Part shown: positions 13,201-27,220 of the stretch, in pieces
How the letters are laid out: each line of letters starts with the position of its first letter
Position numbering within the stretch: position 1 is the first letter of the stretch
DNA from: Dromaius novaehollandiae
Lineage: Eukaryota; Chordata; Aves; Casuariiformes; Dromaiidae
Length of the DNA: 64,000 nt
Reading direction: 5' to 3'
Assembly (NCBI RefSeq): GCF_036370855.1
Contig: NC_088098.1
Span: 201,607,336 to 201,671,335, forward strand
The notes under the pieces: generated by a model
The model's database searches: none
The model's input: the letters and a program-made list of their open reading frames with translations, nothing else
What the model was told of the DNA's origin: nothing
Made by a program: the position numbers and the translations under genes

Positions 13201-14045
13201 GGAGGAGGAGGGAGGGGGAGGAAGGCGGGCGGCGGTGCCGCCTACCGGCGGGCGGGGGGGCCGTGCCGGCCGCCGAGCCGCAGCCTGCGGGCCGGGCCGG
13301 GACCCAGGGCGCCGCCCGCCCCGAGGGGCCGCGGCCGCAGCGCGGTGCTGGTCCCTGCTGCTGCCCGCGCTCGTCCGGGGCCGCCGGCTCGGCCCTGCGG
13401 GGCCCCGGCTGTTCCGCGGGTGCCGCTCGCCCAGGGGCCCTGCCGGAGGGACGGGGGGGCCTGTCCCCCCGAGGGGAGGGCAGCGCAGCGGGCCCCGTGC
13501 AGCGCCCCCGGGCCTGCACCTCTTGCCCTCCTTCCAGCCTCGGCTGTCCCCAGATTGAGCTACCTTTCCGAGACCTTCCCTCCCCTGCTCCCTGCTTTTG
13601 CCGAGGAGAGGCGATACCTGGGCCTGTGGCTGACAGGGGACAGTTAGGGGATGGCAGCAGAGCAGGGCACATCTCCTAGGGGTTATGGTCACAGCTGGCT
13701 AGGGCAGCATCGCTGCGAGGCCACCTCCTACCCCCGCATCTCATCCCACCCACCCATCGACAGGCTCAGGTCCTTTCCTCCGCAGCAGGAGAGCCCGAGG
13801 GCTTTTGATCAAAGTTCAGGCCTGCTCATCCCAAGCCTAGGCATGCCCGCCTGTTTATACCGCTCTCCCCTCCAAGAGGGAAGGGACTGCTGCTCCTCTG
13901 AAGCATCCACAAGAGCATCTGAAGTTGCCCAGTGCTATAACTGCAGCCAGTAGGCAAATAGTCTGCCTTTCTGTTTGTCATTACTGCTTCGTGCACCTCT
14001 CCAGATGAGGCTTTGAAGCTGTAAGCAGGCTGTGGGGCCATGCTG

Positions 14046-14063
14046 CCCCCCCCCCCCCCCCCC
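14046..14063 (+). repeat. C18 homopolymer
   Basis: Eighteen uninterrupted C just to the right of the CpG island. Confidence 0.95.
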
Positions 14064-15011
14064 TTGTCCAGGAGATTCTTAATCATTACTTGTCCTTTGA
14101 AAATGCTAATTAACCTCTTTTTCAAAGAGCTTCCTGTGCTGGACCTGAAAATTGCTTTCTGCATGCTTGTTGAAGGGATATGTTTTAATTTTCTTCCAAG
14201 TCCCCTTTTTTTCCAGTCATTTTGAGTCCATAATCAACTATTGAAGAAACATGATGAAGACATTAAGGTCACCAAGCCAAGCACTTAATGACTAAGAAAT
14301 GCTGTCCATGTCTTGCACCCAAGGCAAGAGAGACTGCTACTTAATCCTCCCCTTCAACTAGAGCTGTATAGATCCTCTTCCACTTCATGACATTGCTATG
14401 CCTGATGCACCTCACTGGCAGATATTTTGATCTGCGGAGCTGACTGAAAAGCAGGGACAGGCTAAGCAGCTTCTGCTCTCCACTAGCTACCAAGGCCAGA
14501 GGAACCCCACCAAATAGCTGGTTTCAGACTGCAGCTTAACAACTGCATTTGTCTGCATCGTGTTTTGCACACTGAAGTAAGGCTTCAGCCTTAATTCCAT
14601 GCATTAATGCAACCAGAAAACTATTTCCATCTCCTTCTCCTCTTGCGCTAAGGTAGTATTCTCATTTCTAGATCACAATTTTTTTGTTTGGTTGGTTTGG
14701 TTTGTTCCTCCCCCCACCCCCGAGATCCTTGCTCCCAGTTCCTGTGCCTGCCAGGAACCGCTCCAGCACTACACAGGAGGAGCACTGCATCCCCAGATGG
14801 ATAAAACCTAGTACTGGTGAACTTTTCCACAGGTTTCAGTAACAGAGTTCAAATATGCTTCGCCCAAATAGGTGCGCACTGAACCCTGTAAGACAATTCA
14901 TCCACAGTTGCGCAAGATATATCGGGAGCATCAAAAAAGACAGATCCATGCTACAATATTAGCCTCCCCCCAACCCCCAAGTGCCATACTTGTGTCCACA
15001 AATGTGGAAGA

Positions 15012-15100
15012 ATGTAAAACATAGGCTGGAAAGGACCACTGATTCTAGTCCCTTGCTCCTGCAGCAAATTTCTATAAGCTGCTGTAGACCATAGTTAATC
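15012..15100 (-). mobile_element. probable CR1 3'-end remnant
   Basis: GGCTGGAAAGGACCACTGAT, CTAGTCCCTTGCTCCTGCAG resembles the reverse complement of the CR1 3' end (GGTTGGAAAGGACCT..., CCAACCCCCTGC...). It lies on the side where the 3' end of the reverse-transcriptase remnant at 15.6-16.0 kb should be, so both may come from one insertion. Confidence 0.45.
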
Positions 15101-15599
15101 AGTCTTCAATGAAAAAGGAAAAAAATAGATAAAAAACAACAAAAAAAAATCCCACCCACACAATTAGGTTTCTCTCTTCTGCTACAGTTGCAGGTGGCTG
15201 CCTGAAAATCCCATTTCCCTGATAGTTAGAAGTCTAATTTTCAGCCTAATATTATTCATGGCTAAATCACACTTTTGGCCCATAGCCATCCAGTTTGGGG
15301 CATTTCTTCTTTGTAGTCATTTGCAACTGATAGCTTATGGCAAGAGTTCTTGTTAATCTTGAAAAACATGGCCTTGCTCTTTATGTTGTTGCCGTGGAGG
15401 CGAGAGTGACAAATGCAGAATCATCCAGCTCTCATACAACATTTCAGTCCCCCTTTTTGTTAATAGCTCTTCCAGCTTTATCTTGCCAAGAAGTTTACTT
15501 AACACATTACTACTTCATGTGTTAAATTCGGTCCTCAAGTAACTCTGTGAAAGCCATTGGTGCTGTAGGCTTTTTTCCAGCATTGCGTTGCCAGAGCAA

Positions 15600-16030
15600 A
15601 AACCTAGCTATATGGGTTACCTGGCAGCGTTTATGCTGTTCCTCTCCAACTTAATTAACAATCTCCCTGTAGCATCAGGGCACACGCTTTCCTGAAGCAG
15701 CAGCTCTAGCTTTTCCCTGAACAATGCTCTTGTCTAGAAAAGCAGTAATCCTGTCAAAGGAAAACACCATACTTGCCTAGTTATATTTGCCTTTGGTAAG
15801 GTCGTGTTATAGCTTATTCCATTTTCCTTCACATCTTTAGAGCAGATTTTGAAATTTTTTAACCCTAATTTAAGGGACCAATAGTCCCTTATTAAGACCA
15901 ATAATGTTTGTGTTTTCCAGATGACCTTCTGCCAGTTCTTTGAAGTTAGGTGATACATTGCTAATCTATCAAACAGTGCCATTCCCAGCTTGATAACACC
16001 TGACTTGTCAAACACCTATCCGATCGCAGT
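15600..16030 (-). mobile_element. decayed CR1-type reverse transcriptase fragment
   Basis: Read on the minus strand from 16015, the translation matches in order the CR1 ORF2 reverse transcriptase. KNWQKVIW corresponds to the usual P-x-DWKKAxV segment. DVKENG corresponds to the segment before the HGFTKGKSCLTNL motif, here degraded to TTLPKANITRQVW. Then CFPLTGLLLF, or in a shifted frame FPLTGITAFLDK, corresponds to ISFYDxVTxxLD. Frameshifts and stops show an old, inactive copy. Confidence 0.6.
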
Positions 16031-19000
16031 CTGAGGGACCCATTCACTCAATAGCTTGGGATGGAAGTTACCTGTACCGCCATACCTCTCACGTTCAGCA
16101 TCATCGTTCTCATCAAAGTTGGAGTCAGGAAGAGTATTTTAAAGGTAATGGGCACAGATTAAAAACCAAACAGCTGTTATGATTATAAACAGCTAGAAAA
16201 CTTTTTGCTATGCTGTACTTCCCTAAAAACAATGCAATTCTTTTTAACTTACAGCAAGTGGAAGAAGTTGTGCCTTATAGTAGAAATATTGCCTGTATTT
16301 AGAAGCAGCAGTGAAATATATATTAGAAAAATAGATACAGGATCCTACTAGTTGAGCACTGTCACACTTTCCTAGCAATAGCTCACAGAGCCTGCTGTGA
16401 GTAATAAAAGCCAGCAAGGTCACCTGCATGATTAATTTAGTGTTGAAAGAAGGTGACAGGGACAGCAAAAACAGATAGCAACAGACCTAGCTCAGATATT
16501 GGTGAAAAATCAAAAACTCAAGTTGCTTTTTATTTTGGATGGAAGTCCTTGTTGTACAATTTACTGATAAGAGACAAGGCTGACAGCAAGCCTGCAAGCT
16601 GTGTCCTTGTGAAGAACCTCATGTGGTTCTGAGACGTTCCAGCACCTTTCTTTCCTCAGGAAAAGTACCACCCAAGTACCATTACATGCATATGTGAAAT
16701 TACTCTTTGGCTAATATTTTCTTAGAAGGACAGAAAATATTTCATTTTGTTTTCTTTTTAACAAAAATATTTTTCATTTTGTAATAAACAGACAGTGGCA
16801 GAAATATTTCACTTATATTTGTATTCAACTACTTAAAACAGAGAAGAAAAAGAACATATTTTGCATAACACTGGAATAGCCATAAAAGTTGTAATAAGAA
16901 ATTATAAGGAAGGAGTAAAAAAAAACCCTCCTGTTTACATAAGGGTTTTTCTTACCTCAGTTTTAGAAGCCAATAGTTTGGATTATCATTCTGTTTACTC
17001 CTGGTCTTACTCAGGACCAGACAGGGTCCTCTCAGCATAAATTAAAACCTTCTCCAGCTGCTTTTAATCCTACCCACTAGCCCTGGGCTTTAGGGGACCT
17101 TTTGTCAGCTGGGCATTGTCAGGGTGTGATTGACACAGCCATGTCTTTAATCATGCTGCTAGCACTTTTCCTGGGCCGGGACCTGTGGATCAGCTAAGAG
17201 TTTTTATTTTTTGTTACTTTGTGGTTGATCTTCTGGCTCTGTTAAGCCAGGAGTGACTTAATCCAAGAGGCAATTCGTGACAGTGCTGTGCATTTAAAAG
17301 AAAATTGCTGTAATGGAAGCATACTGCTAAGTATAAAGATACTTGTGATATCAAAGGAACAATAGCAGATTAAGTACTGTAAAACCAACTGCTGTGTTTT
17401 TTTATTACTTTCACTGAGCTGAACACACTTTTTCACTCGTGGGAAAAAAATGTGTATTAAAACAGCTATACCTTTCTCCTAGTACCCCTGCCTACTGAAA
17501 CACATCAAGTCTGATTTTAGTTTAAACAGCTATTTGCCCTCACTCTAGGTGGAAATGCATCACACCTCTTGTCATTCAGAAACCTCTGTGTTTATATGAA
17601 ACTGTGCACGGCCTTGGCATTAGACCTCCACAAGGGAAGACCAAACACTGGTATGTGGTGAAATGGAGGCTTTCCGGAGCCAGCAGCAAAGAGATGGCAG
17701 AAGAACTCTGTAATTTGTGAATCTGATGCTAGGACTTCTCTCAAGATGTTCAGATAGGAATCAAGCTCAGATCACCCTTGGTGTATGATGCCATTGAGCA
17801 AATGTCCAGCTGTGCCTTCTGGGAGGTGTCATATGGTCCGGTCTGAACAGGATGTTCAGGTAAAAGTGTAGCGGGGAGGACAACGCTTGGCTGAACCCAA
17901 GTCATCAGTACTCTATGTGCATGCAAGTTCCTTGATGAAAAGAAGTTCAGCAATGATCATTGCAGGGGAGGAATCTGAAGTCTGTGAGCAGGAATCATGC
18001 AAGAGGTATGCTAGCCGTTGTTAGCTCTGTAGTGAAAGGTGTCTATAGTAAATTGATATCTGGTTGCTGGACTGTACTACAAATGCAGCAGGACAGGTGC
18101 TCGCAATACAGTTCTTGCTCCTATTATCATGGTAGCCAAGAGCTTTGATGTATCTGCCTGGAGATCTATAGTTTATTTTGAATACATAAAAAGAGATATA
18201 AGAGATATGGAATCAGTCCCTCCTGAGGATCCATGAGAATCTAGAAATGTGCACTAAATATCTGGGCATTTGCTTATGTGTAAGAATCATTGCACTTTGG
18301 AGCCTCTCATCTGAGAATACTCATGTGCAAATTGGGTTAGCATCTTTGTTTATGTCTGATACTGCACAATGTTCTTAGGAGCCTCTGTTTTCACCCTATG
18401 TAATCATGTAATCAGGCTGGGATTTACTGGATGGGATTTGGGGTCTGTAATTCACTCATCCCCATTCCAAGCAGTGCCCAGGCAGTGAGTACAATCCTGA
18501 GTTATGTGGTGCAGTCAGGTATTCCCTTCTTTGGTGTCCATGTGCATTCAGGTAGGTGCTGACTGCACTCCTGGGAGCTGCGTACTTGATGGGTGTACGG
18601 GTACTTACCTGCATGTATCTCCCTCCCCCCACCAAATGCACGCCTACAGGTGAGCTGCAGAATGCCATAGAAACGTGCTACATAGAACTGTCCTGCTGTG
18701 GTAAAGAGAAGGATGAGATGACAAAATACATTTCGAATCTTTAACTTATCTAATTTTGGTTTTTTTAAGAAATCTGCTTACCCTAATTAAAAAGAGAACA
18801 CAGAGAAAAGAATTATTTTCTTGCTGTTTGTGGAGTCATTTTTATTCTTGAGATCTGTCTCCACACTCTACTTTGAAATACTGAAAGAGCTGTGATTTCT
18901 TTGTGCCTAGCTCAGGACAAGTATCACGTACAGAAATTTCTGTGATGGTGTATTACATGACTGGCACACTGGTGTTATAGCAACTAAAGCAGCCTGCACA

Positions 19001-22000
19001 CAGCCCTTATGACCCTTTCTTAACCTGCTCTCCTAGTCATTTTGTTCATTTACAGCACCACACTTCATTTCACTCATATTCCTTTCACTGAAGATGCTGT
19101 AAAATTTAACACACAAGACAATAACCAAAGCATGTAGATGATGATAACATGAGAGATGATGTGTGTCAGGCTTACTCATACAGACTTTAGAGAGATGACA
19201 GCTAAGTGAAGCAGTCAGTATGCTCATTTAGTTTCCCCATTTCTGGGAGTAAAGAATTCTACTGGAAAGGACTTTGTCTTCATATGAATTAAGAGCATTT
19301 AATGCTATAATGCTTTAATTTAAATTGTTCTGTTTGTTTTTGCTGTATAGAAAGAGATTTGCAAAGCAAAACAAAACAAAAAACAGCATTGTAGACATGA
19401 GTATCAAATCCTGTATGCTAAAAATGCTTGCTTTTCTTTCATAATAAAAGTGAACAAACTCGAATATGCTGGTTAACATCATACTGTCTCCTGATCTTCT
19501 CCACTAAGATGTGTGCCAACCATATTTATGTATGCGTGAAGAAGAAAGCTTTGTATTTATAATAATTTTTTGAAACAAATACTCAACATGGGAAACAAAA
19601 AGAGACATGAACATTTCTTATGTATTCTTTTCATTCATCCTCTGTAATTAATCAGATCCACACTTTGAATGAAATGTAGCCTATGCATTCAAGGACTACA
19701 AAGTGTTACACAAGCAATGATTCATGAAGATTCACAACCCTTGGTGAGTTGGATAAATATTTATGAAAATGTCATACAGATTGGCACACTGAGTCACAGA
19801 GAAGTGATGTTTGTAAAAAAAAATCCACTAATTTTGCATGCTTCCATTTTTTGGCATATCCAGTCGAAAAATTTGCAACTTCTTTTTTCAGATGTGTTGA
19901 ATATATGTACAGCTCCAAAGAAATCAATAACAGCTGAATTACATGAGCAGCAAGTGGGGTGCCCCAAATGACTGGTCACATCTGATACTTTTAGCATAAA
20001 TACCTTGCTTATGGTTGAACAGCTAATCTTCTTCCTACGAACGTGAACCTATTGCAAGAGTACTGGCTGATGGGAGCTACTGAGATGATGCCTGCAAGAA
20101 GTTGAAAGGAAAAATCCCAGGCTGTGGCCTACATTGCATTATTTTCTCCTGTCTCATTGTAGGCATTGAGGAGGTGGAAGTGCAAAACACCTGAGAAAAC
20201 TTTTAATATTATTTTTTCCCTGTATGTAAGCAATATTGTTCCCTTTAAAAATTAACTTTGCAGATGGTGTCTGGACTGCAATCACCAGATCTTTAAAAAG
20301 ATATTAGTTAGTGAAGTAGGCAAATTCACTGCTTGATATTACATGATTGTCCTTGACACATTTACACCATGAGAAATGATGGTTTCCAAGGTTATGCAGG
20401 AAAGCAGAATGCCTGCCTGGTGTAGATAGCAAGAAGGATCCCTGTGTAGGGTTGCATTGCATTTTGAATGCCTACCAAATCCTAATTGCTTGTGACAGAA
20501 CTGGGTTTTGCCAGGTTACTGTAAGATTCTGACTGTAGGGCCAGAAGAGAATAATATAACTAAAATAGGGATTCCAAAAAATAATACTTCCTGTCTCGTC
20601 ATGGAAAACAAACCTAAAGAGCAAGAAGAGAATATAAAGTACATGCAGGCTTTGAAGAAGAGGTGATCATTTTCAGCCTTTGGAGTGTCAGACAAAACAA
20701 AGGTGTTTTGTTTAAATCTTTCTAACTAAGTTGCTTCCAAGGCCCAAATAAAATATTTGTTGCTGGGTTCAGTGATTTGTTTGGGAATCAGTAGTTTGTA
20801 TGGTTCTTTCAGTACTTCATGTTATTCTTCTGATACCCCAGAAAGTGAATTAGACTAGGATAAAAAGACCTGCCCTTGACTTTGCCTGAAATGCAGAGAA
20901 AGAATCACCTGGGCAGTCAAAGTAGTATGTCCTGTTCAAGAGATGGCCAACAGAGGACTCAGTCATTTTTGGAGTAGTGTTTCCAGTGGTGATTTACGGA
21001 CCATTAATTATCTCCAAGCCTAGAACAGGGAGTCCAATGACCTATCACGTAGTATTGTAGCTGAATAGTATTTTCAGTTAAAAGTCTGATGATAAAGGTG
21101 CATAGTGACCATCTGACAATGGTCCATTGGTCTAGCTTGCATGGGGACCCCTCTTGTAGAGCAGAGGAAATGCCAGCAGCATCCCTACAGCAGAGAAGAC
21201 AAGGCTTTGGAAAGATTTAAAATCCTGAATCTTCAGTATTGCTTATGGCCAGAGAAAATTCAGAAAAGTAAAACTGAGGGCAAAGTAATTGCCTGCAGTG
21301 TGTTGCTTTATTCAGCATGTGGGCCTTTGAAGGCTGGGGACCATTCACTGAGAGGTTTTATGTGAGTGGAAAAAAAGTGGCTGCAGACAGCATACGAGGA
21401 GCTGCACTGGGAGCTGCTGGTTGATCTTTATGGATATTATGCCTTAAAGTAATTTTGCATAGGGAATTTACATCTCTTAGATTGTGCTTTACCCAAATGA
21501 GGAATTTTCTGTTTGTCAACATTTGCATGCACGTTTCAGGAACCTCTCAGGAGCTGGAGCTTTGTCCTGACAATACTGACCACAAAGGGTCTTCTGACCT
21601 GTGATGTGCACATTGTAATTGCAGTCATTTGTAGAAAAGTCACTGAACACGGACCCTTCCCTGGGAAGTGTTCCTAGCCATGTTTCTATCCATACACTAA
21701 ATTAGCTGTAGTCAGAGCAACAAGAAGACATTTTGAGGCTAGGCTGCTTGTCAGTTTGGTTGCTTTATGCCCTTCCAGTAAACTTATTTTGGAGAAAAAC
21801 TGTATGCAAAGTAAGATAATATGAGGGAACTCTTGTAGCAACAACAGAATTTTGAATTCCAATTTTCATCCACATACTTCTCCTCATTTGGTGTCCTCTT
21901 ACCCAACCTTTATTGTGGTCTTAATTCTGGCTAACAATTCTAGCTCAGCATGATGTGGAAAGCTTAGGTGCACTTTCCCTTGGGTACTACAGTGGTAAGG

Positions 22001-25000
22001 CAGGCCTAAATCCCTTGAATACTGGTTGTCCTTCAACCTTCCCCACAATTCTGGCTTGTACCTGGAAGTTCAGGAGAATATTCCGAGAACTCTCTATAAA
22101 AGGATCAAAGATGTTCTGCTTATTTAAGCCTACAGGATGTGCTTCCGATTCTAGTGAATGAAGCACCATATTAATGGTGACCAAGGAGTGCAGATACACC
22201 CCTGAAATGTATCTGACAACAGAAGTCAAAATTGTCCCCCCTCTGCCCTGGTCTGGTAACACTTGTTTACATTTCCTTAAGGTGATCTCATTGCATAGGG
22301 GAAGTGCTGTGAAGTAGCTACTCCCTGCCCAATCCTAAACTTTTACTGATTTTTTAGGTTCTCTGAATAAGATCTGTAGCTGTCCCAATACAGAACTAAA
22401 ATCTGCCTGCTCAGAACCTCAGATAAAGTCGTGTTGTTGTGTCAAAGAAACTTGCTCCACAAAAAGTGTTTACTTCCCCATAACGATGGAAGTGAACATG
22501 CCAATAATCACCAATTTGTGACACAAAACCAGTGTTGCCAAATCTTACAATGCTATCGTGAAATTTATACTATTTAATATTTTTCTTTAAGTTCCAATAC
22601 CCTAAGTCTAGAGATTTCAGGAGAATTTCAGTCTTCATTAAAGGAAAGAAAAGAAGAAAAAAAACCCCTCCAAAGTCTTTTGTTTGTGGAAGAAAGCTTG
22701 AAGGTATGAAGAGAGTGTAGCCTACAGCTTAGAAATCAGAAAGCACACTGCTGTTACTTAATGTTTTTGAGTCACTTGAGAATAAATGATTTTTGTTTGC
22801 TAGTATTTAAAAATAAGGTTGTGTCCTGCCTTCATTGTAATAACTAGCACAACTTCCGTTGGTTTTACCAGGGCTTAGATTTCTCCCTGTCTCTGTTTTT
22901 AGTCTTATGCAATTGCTAAAGAATTTTTAAGTTGTTTTTCAGTTGTTTTTCTTTTTTAGAAAGAAATATGAAATCTAGCACTGAACAGTACAAATGCAGA
23001 ATCAAAATGACATGCAGCACAGAGCAAGCCTTGCTATCTTCCTGAAAAATATAAGCCTTTGGCATTGCAGAGGTCTGTTATGGAGAATTTTACTATCCTA
23101 AGTGGCAGCAGTAGCATGTTTTGAATTTAGGTCAACAGATATTTCTCACAGTCCCTAACAATTACATGAATGTTCTCCTAAAACAATCCATCTGTGTCTT
23201 CTCAATTATTACGGTGCTCCTCTACAGTACTCTCCTTGGGTGGTTTTGAGCTATATTTTATACTCAGAGGTTTCTTCGTATTTCTGTAACAAATTGCTAT
23301 CCTGAACCATATCCTATTTGCCATGATTCTTAAACTGCAGCTTCTTAAATCAGGAGATTTGATACAGCAAATCCTACTGTCTTCCTGTGATTTTCTGGTA
23401 ATTGGGTTTGAAAGTGATGGAAATCCAGTGTGATCACATTAGGCTAAAGCATGGCTTGGATTGCTTTGGTATAAAAAGGGAGTAAGATTGTCTTTCTGCA
23501 TATGGATCAGTAACCTATATTTTTCATGGGAAATACAAGTGTTGTTACCTGTTTACTTATTATCATGTGAAGTGGATGGGGAGTTAGAAGGAATAGACAA
23601 TACCTTGACTGTCTCCTCAAGAATGTGGTGAAGACAGAATAGCTAATAGTACAGTGAGTATTGTAAATTGCTCCTGGAAAAAGTCAACAGCATTTTATTT
23701 CTCAGCAGTGAATATGTGGGAGCATGACATTCTGCTTTAGAACATGTTTCCTGTTTATCAATTATGAGAAAACAGAGCCAAACCCAAGACTTTTTGATAG
23801 AAAGCATATTTTTAAGAAAACGCTGAAAATTTAATTTCAAACTAAAATATTTATTGATTTTTAAAACCAAAATATTATCATTAAAAAAAGGGAAAGTTAC
23901 TTAGAAAAATTGAGGCTTCTCCCAAAGCACTTTTAATCAGAGAATAAAATATAAAACATAAATAAGTTTGAATCCTCACTTTTGTGAGCTGTTTTGTTGT
24001 TTAGTCAGTAACAATGTAGTTAGGCATATGGAGCTGTATTTTGACTTGTGGTCAGTAAACACTGTGGTATCTGAAGGAGGAGTTTGTGTGCATCTAATGT
24101 AGCATGAGAAGGGACAGCACAATGCTTCAGGGCTTAAATTGTAAGGGAAATAGCAATTCTGATTTGACTACAATCAGCTTTTATTAAGAAAACCACAACC
24201 AGCTTTTAATCATTTTCTTTTTAATTGGTGAAATTTTCCTAGGTAACGATGTTGTTTATGGCAGTAAAATCTTGATATGTTTACAAAGAAGATACTGAAA
24301 CGGTATTCTAATACGCCCCCCCAAATCCTTGACCAATGGTGACCAGAGACATTTCAAGAACAAATTACACAATACGCCTGCTTTCCCCCAGAAGGTAATT
24401 GCCCAAAGAAGGAAGCAGTGGTTTCACCCAAGTGATGGTTAAGGAACACCAGGATCAGGCAGCTGCCAGAATCTGTCCTTTATGCTCTGAAATGTAACAT
24501 TCCACTAAGCCTGTGCTCTATTTCTTACCTACCAACGATGCATCCCAGGGAAATAAAATACACACAACCAGGGTTTGAATTGGAACACAGGCACTTAGAA
24601 CACTAAAACAGAAACAACCTTTGGGCAGGTGTTTTCCACTTGTCAAAACAAGTTGGTAACGAATTACAAACTGATTTCATTACAATCAGCTTTTTGGTAG
24701 CTTTCAGCTTTCATAAATTCCCAGGCTGAGGGCCTCAGAGAACACTAATAAACAGAAGAGCTGTTGACATTATGTCTGGTTATTCTTCCCCATTTCATTC
24801 TGGCTTACAAAAAGCCCAGATGATAATAATTGGTGTTTTTTTGATCAGCAAACTCCCTGCTATACCATCATTAGGTAGGTAGTTAATATTCAAACTTTAC
24901 ATATGGGAAAATGTAAGCAAAGGTCTGTGCTATCATAATATCTTCTGAGGGCACAGGTGGCCTGTTTGGCTCAAGGATGCAGAGTGATGTACTGCCACTG

Positions 25001-27220
25001 ACTGGTGGAAGGAAGGTGATGACTGTCTAGCCAAATACTATCTTCATAGGCTGACAGTTGTGCCCCTCCAGCCTCACATGCTTGGTGTGCTTGTACCTCA
25101 TGCATGCTGGATAGCTGTGTCAGGCTTAGGTCACAGTGTATGTTCCAAGGGAGATAGATTTTTTTTTTTCCCCCAAGTAAGCACGGCCCTACCTAGCTGC
25201 ATGGGTACACTTCGAGAGAGTGGATCTGGGACAAAGTCATGGAACTGGCTTCTGACTATGGATTTACAAGGCTCATTAGTTGCCTTGCATACCTTGCACC
25301 TGGGAATCCCATATCTAATTGATCTTGAAAAAGGTTAAATACCCACAGGAGTTTGAGAGAAAGATAAAAATGAGGCTAGTATTTAAATTGAGAAGGAAAA
25401 AACCCACAGTTTTTAAAGAATAAGCTGAGCAGTAGACTATTAACCTACCAAAGGCAGAAAAAGTAGGTAATGTTAAATTTTAGTACTTTAGAGGAAGAAG
25501 GGAGAAAGGGTGGTATTGATTCAGGAGTGCACTATAAAGCTAGGCTAGTCTATGATGATAAAAAAAAAAATTAAGGGGAATAGAAGACTTGTATCTGATT
25601 CAGGACATCAGTTTCTTATACAGGAGCCAATGAGCTGTGAATGCACTTCCTTCCTTTCAGTGAGAAGCAGGTTGCTCAACAGCATGTGTTTACTCAGAAG
25701 CCTTTGTGCGGTGGCTAATGAACAGATGAGTGGCCTGTAGAAATGTTGCTGTAGATCCATGGGGTCACTCTGCTTGGCCTACTGCTGCCTTTGCTGTACT
25801 GATGTGTTTTTGTCTTCCTTTGTCCCTAGTGCTAGGCATCCCAAATATATGGTCAGTGCTGGCTGTGATGGTGGCCTTTGTGGGTATGGACAACGCTATA
25901 GCTCTGGATGCTAGCTCTGTGCTAGGCTGTGTGTATGTTCATCTGACATGTTTTGCTCCATACCCTTATGACACATCCCTTCTTTTTCTCCTTCCATGTA
26001 ATGACACCAGCTGTATGTCCTCTAGCCATGTGCTTCCATACTGCAGCTCTGACTTTGTATCCCTACAAACTAAATCCCATCTATTCATTTCACCTTGCTC
26101 CTTTCCCTTCCTACTAAATGGAACTGTATGTAAGAGCCTGTGGGGTATGCTCAGCCCTTGCCAGGTAAACACTTCTGCCCAGGCAGCAGCAAAGCTGTCT
26201 TTAACCCACAGTGTGGATGGATATGGTTCATGTAACATGTTTTGGGATCCCTAGCTCGAGGCAAGGTATGTTGGAGTAGACCCTGTCCTAATCTGTGTGT
26301 GTGATCCCTCTGTATATCCCTTTGCTGGGATGCTAGTTCACTAGCTAAGGAACTGAGCCCAGCATGGCATAGGGTGACTTTGCCCCGCTGGGGATGGGGG
26401 TTCAAATGTTTTTTTGCTGCTGCTGCAAGGTCAGTAGCAGAATTTATTGATTGGGAGGAGGAAGGTAAAGAGCAGGTTTTACTGGGAGAGAAAAGGAGGC
26501 AGTGAAGGGAAGGACTGCCAACAAGTACAGGTTGGACAATTTTGATTCTTAGAGTGAACAGAAATAAGGAAGTAGAGCAGTTTAAAAAAAGTTACATTAA
26601 AAACAGAGGTGAAGTGCTAAGTAAGATGAAAGACAGAAGGGGGTGGAGGAGCAGGAGAGGATCAGAGCCTGACAGTTGAGGAATGGCAGAAAGACAGCGA
26701 AGAAAAAGGGGAAAGGGAGAAAGGAAGCGAGGTGCCCGAGGGAAAGGCAGCTCGGGCGCCGGGAAGGTCCGGGGAGGGGAGGCCCGGGCACCGCCGTCGG
26801 CCTGGGTGGCGCGGGGGGGGATTCAGGTCGCTGTGTTTCCCGTGGGCCCTTTGTGCTCCGGTGGGGAAAAACAACTGTGCACCCAAGGCAGAAGACTGAG
26901 TACAGAGGGCTATTTTTACCCCCTTTACCCTCGTTTCCCTAACTCCCTGCCCCACCACCACTCTTAAACGGGCTGCGAGCCCCGTTTCCAACGCGGACAG
27001 GCTGCACTTGAGGGCCTATTTGGCTACCGCCTTTGAGGCCTCCCCCACCCCCACCCGCAAGCACTACCGCACACGAGAGGAAGCCCTACCTTCGGTCCCA
27101 GCCACACCTAATCCTCCCTAGCGCTGAGAAAAACCTCCCAGTGAGCCCGGACCGTTACCTAGGAGTGGGGCTTTTTCCCTCCCCCTTGGGCGCGGGGCGG
27201 GCGGCAGGCGGGGCGCCGCC

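Larger units (their letters stand above)
12340..13550 (-). promoter_or_regulatory. ELMOD1: CpG island, probable ELMOD1 promoter (leftward)
   Basis: Very high GC and CpG density over about 1.2 kb, flanked by AT-rich DNA. It contains GAGCC pentamer repeats (13004-13030), many GC boxes, C8 and C13 tracts at 12807-12828 and an A16 tract at 12786-12801. A consensus minus-strand splice donor lies inside it. No ELMOD1 coding sequence was found. The name rests on the conserved vertebrate arrangement in which ELMOD1 is the head-to-head neighbour of ALKBH8. Confidence 0.55.
13560..26680. other. intergenic region between the two CpG islands
   Basis: No exon with recognisable protein sequence was found on either strand. 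Contents seen are a decayed antisense CR1 (15.0-16.03 kb), a 9-bp inverted repeat (AAAAACCCT / AGGGTTTTT, 16921-16950) and scattered A- or T-rich tracts. The longest open frame outside the CpG islands (25730-26254) starts at GTG and shows no family resemblance. Confidence 0.6.

Noticed and set aside
12297..13692. Many long open frames on both strands (up to 365 codons)
   Set aside because: They overlap in all frames, are made of Pro/Ala/Gly/Arg-rich sequence and coincide exactly with the CpG island, so they reflect the lack of AT-rich stop codons, not genes.
19669..19971. 100-codon ATG-initiated frame
   Set aside because: No recognisable family, no splice partners, intergenic; could be chance or a very old repeat, not supportable as a gene.
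25730..26254. 174-codon + strand open frame, hydrophobic and Cys-rich
   Set aside because: It begins at GTG, not ATG, resembles no family, has no splice or promoter context and sits in intergenic DNA.
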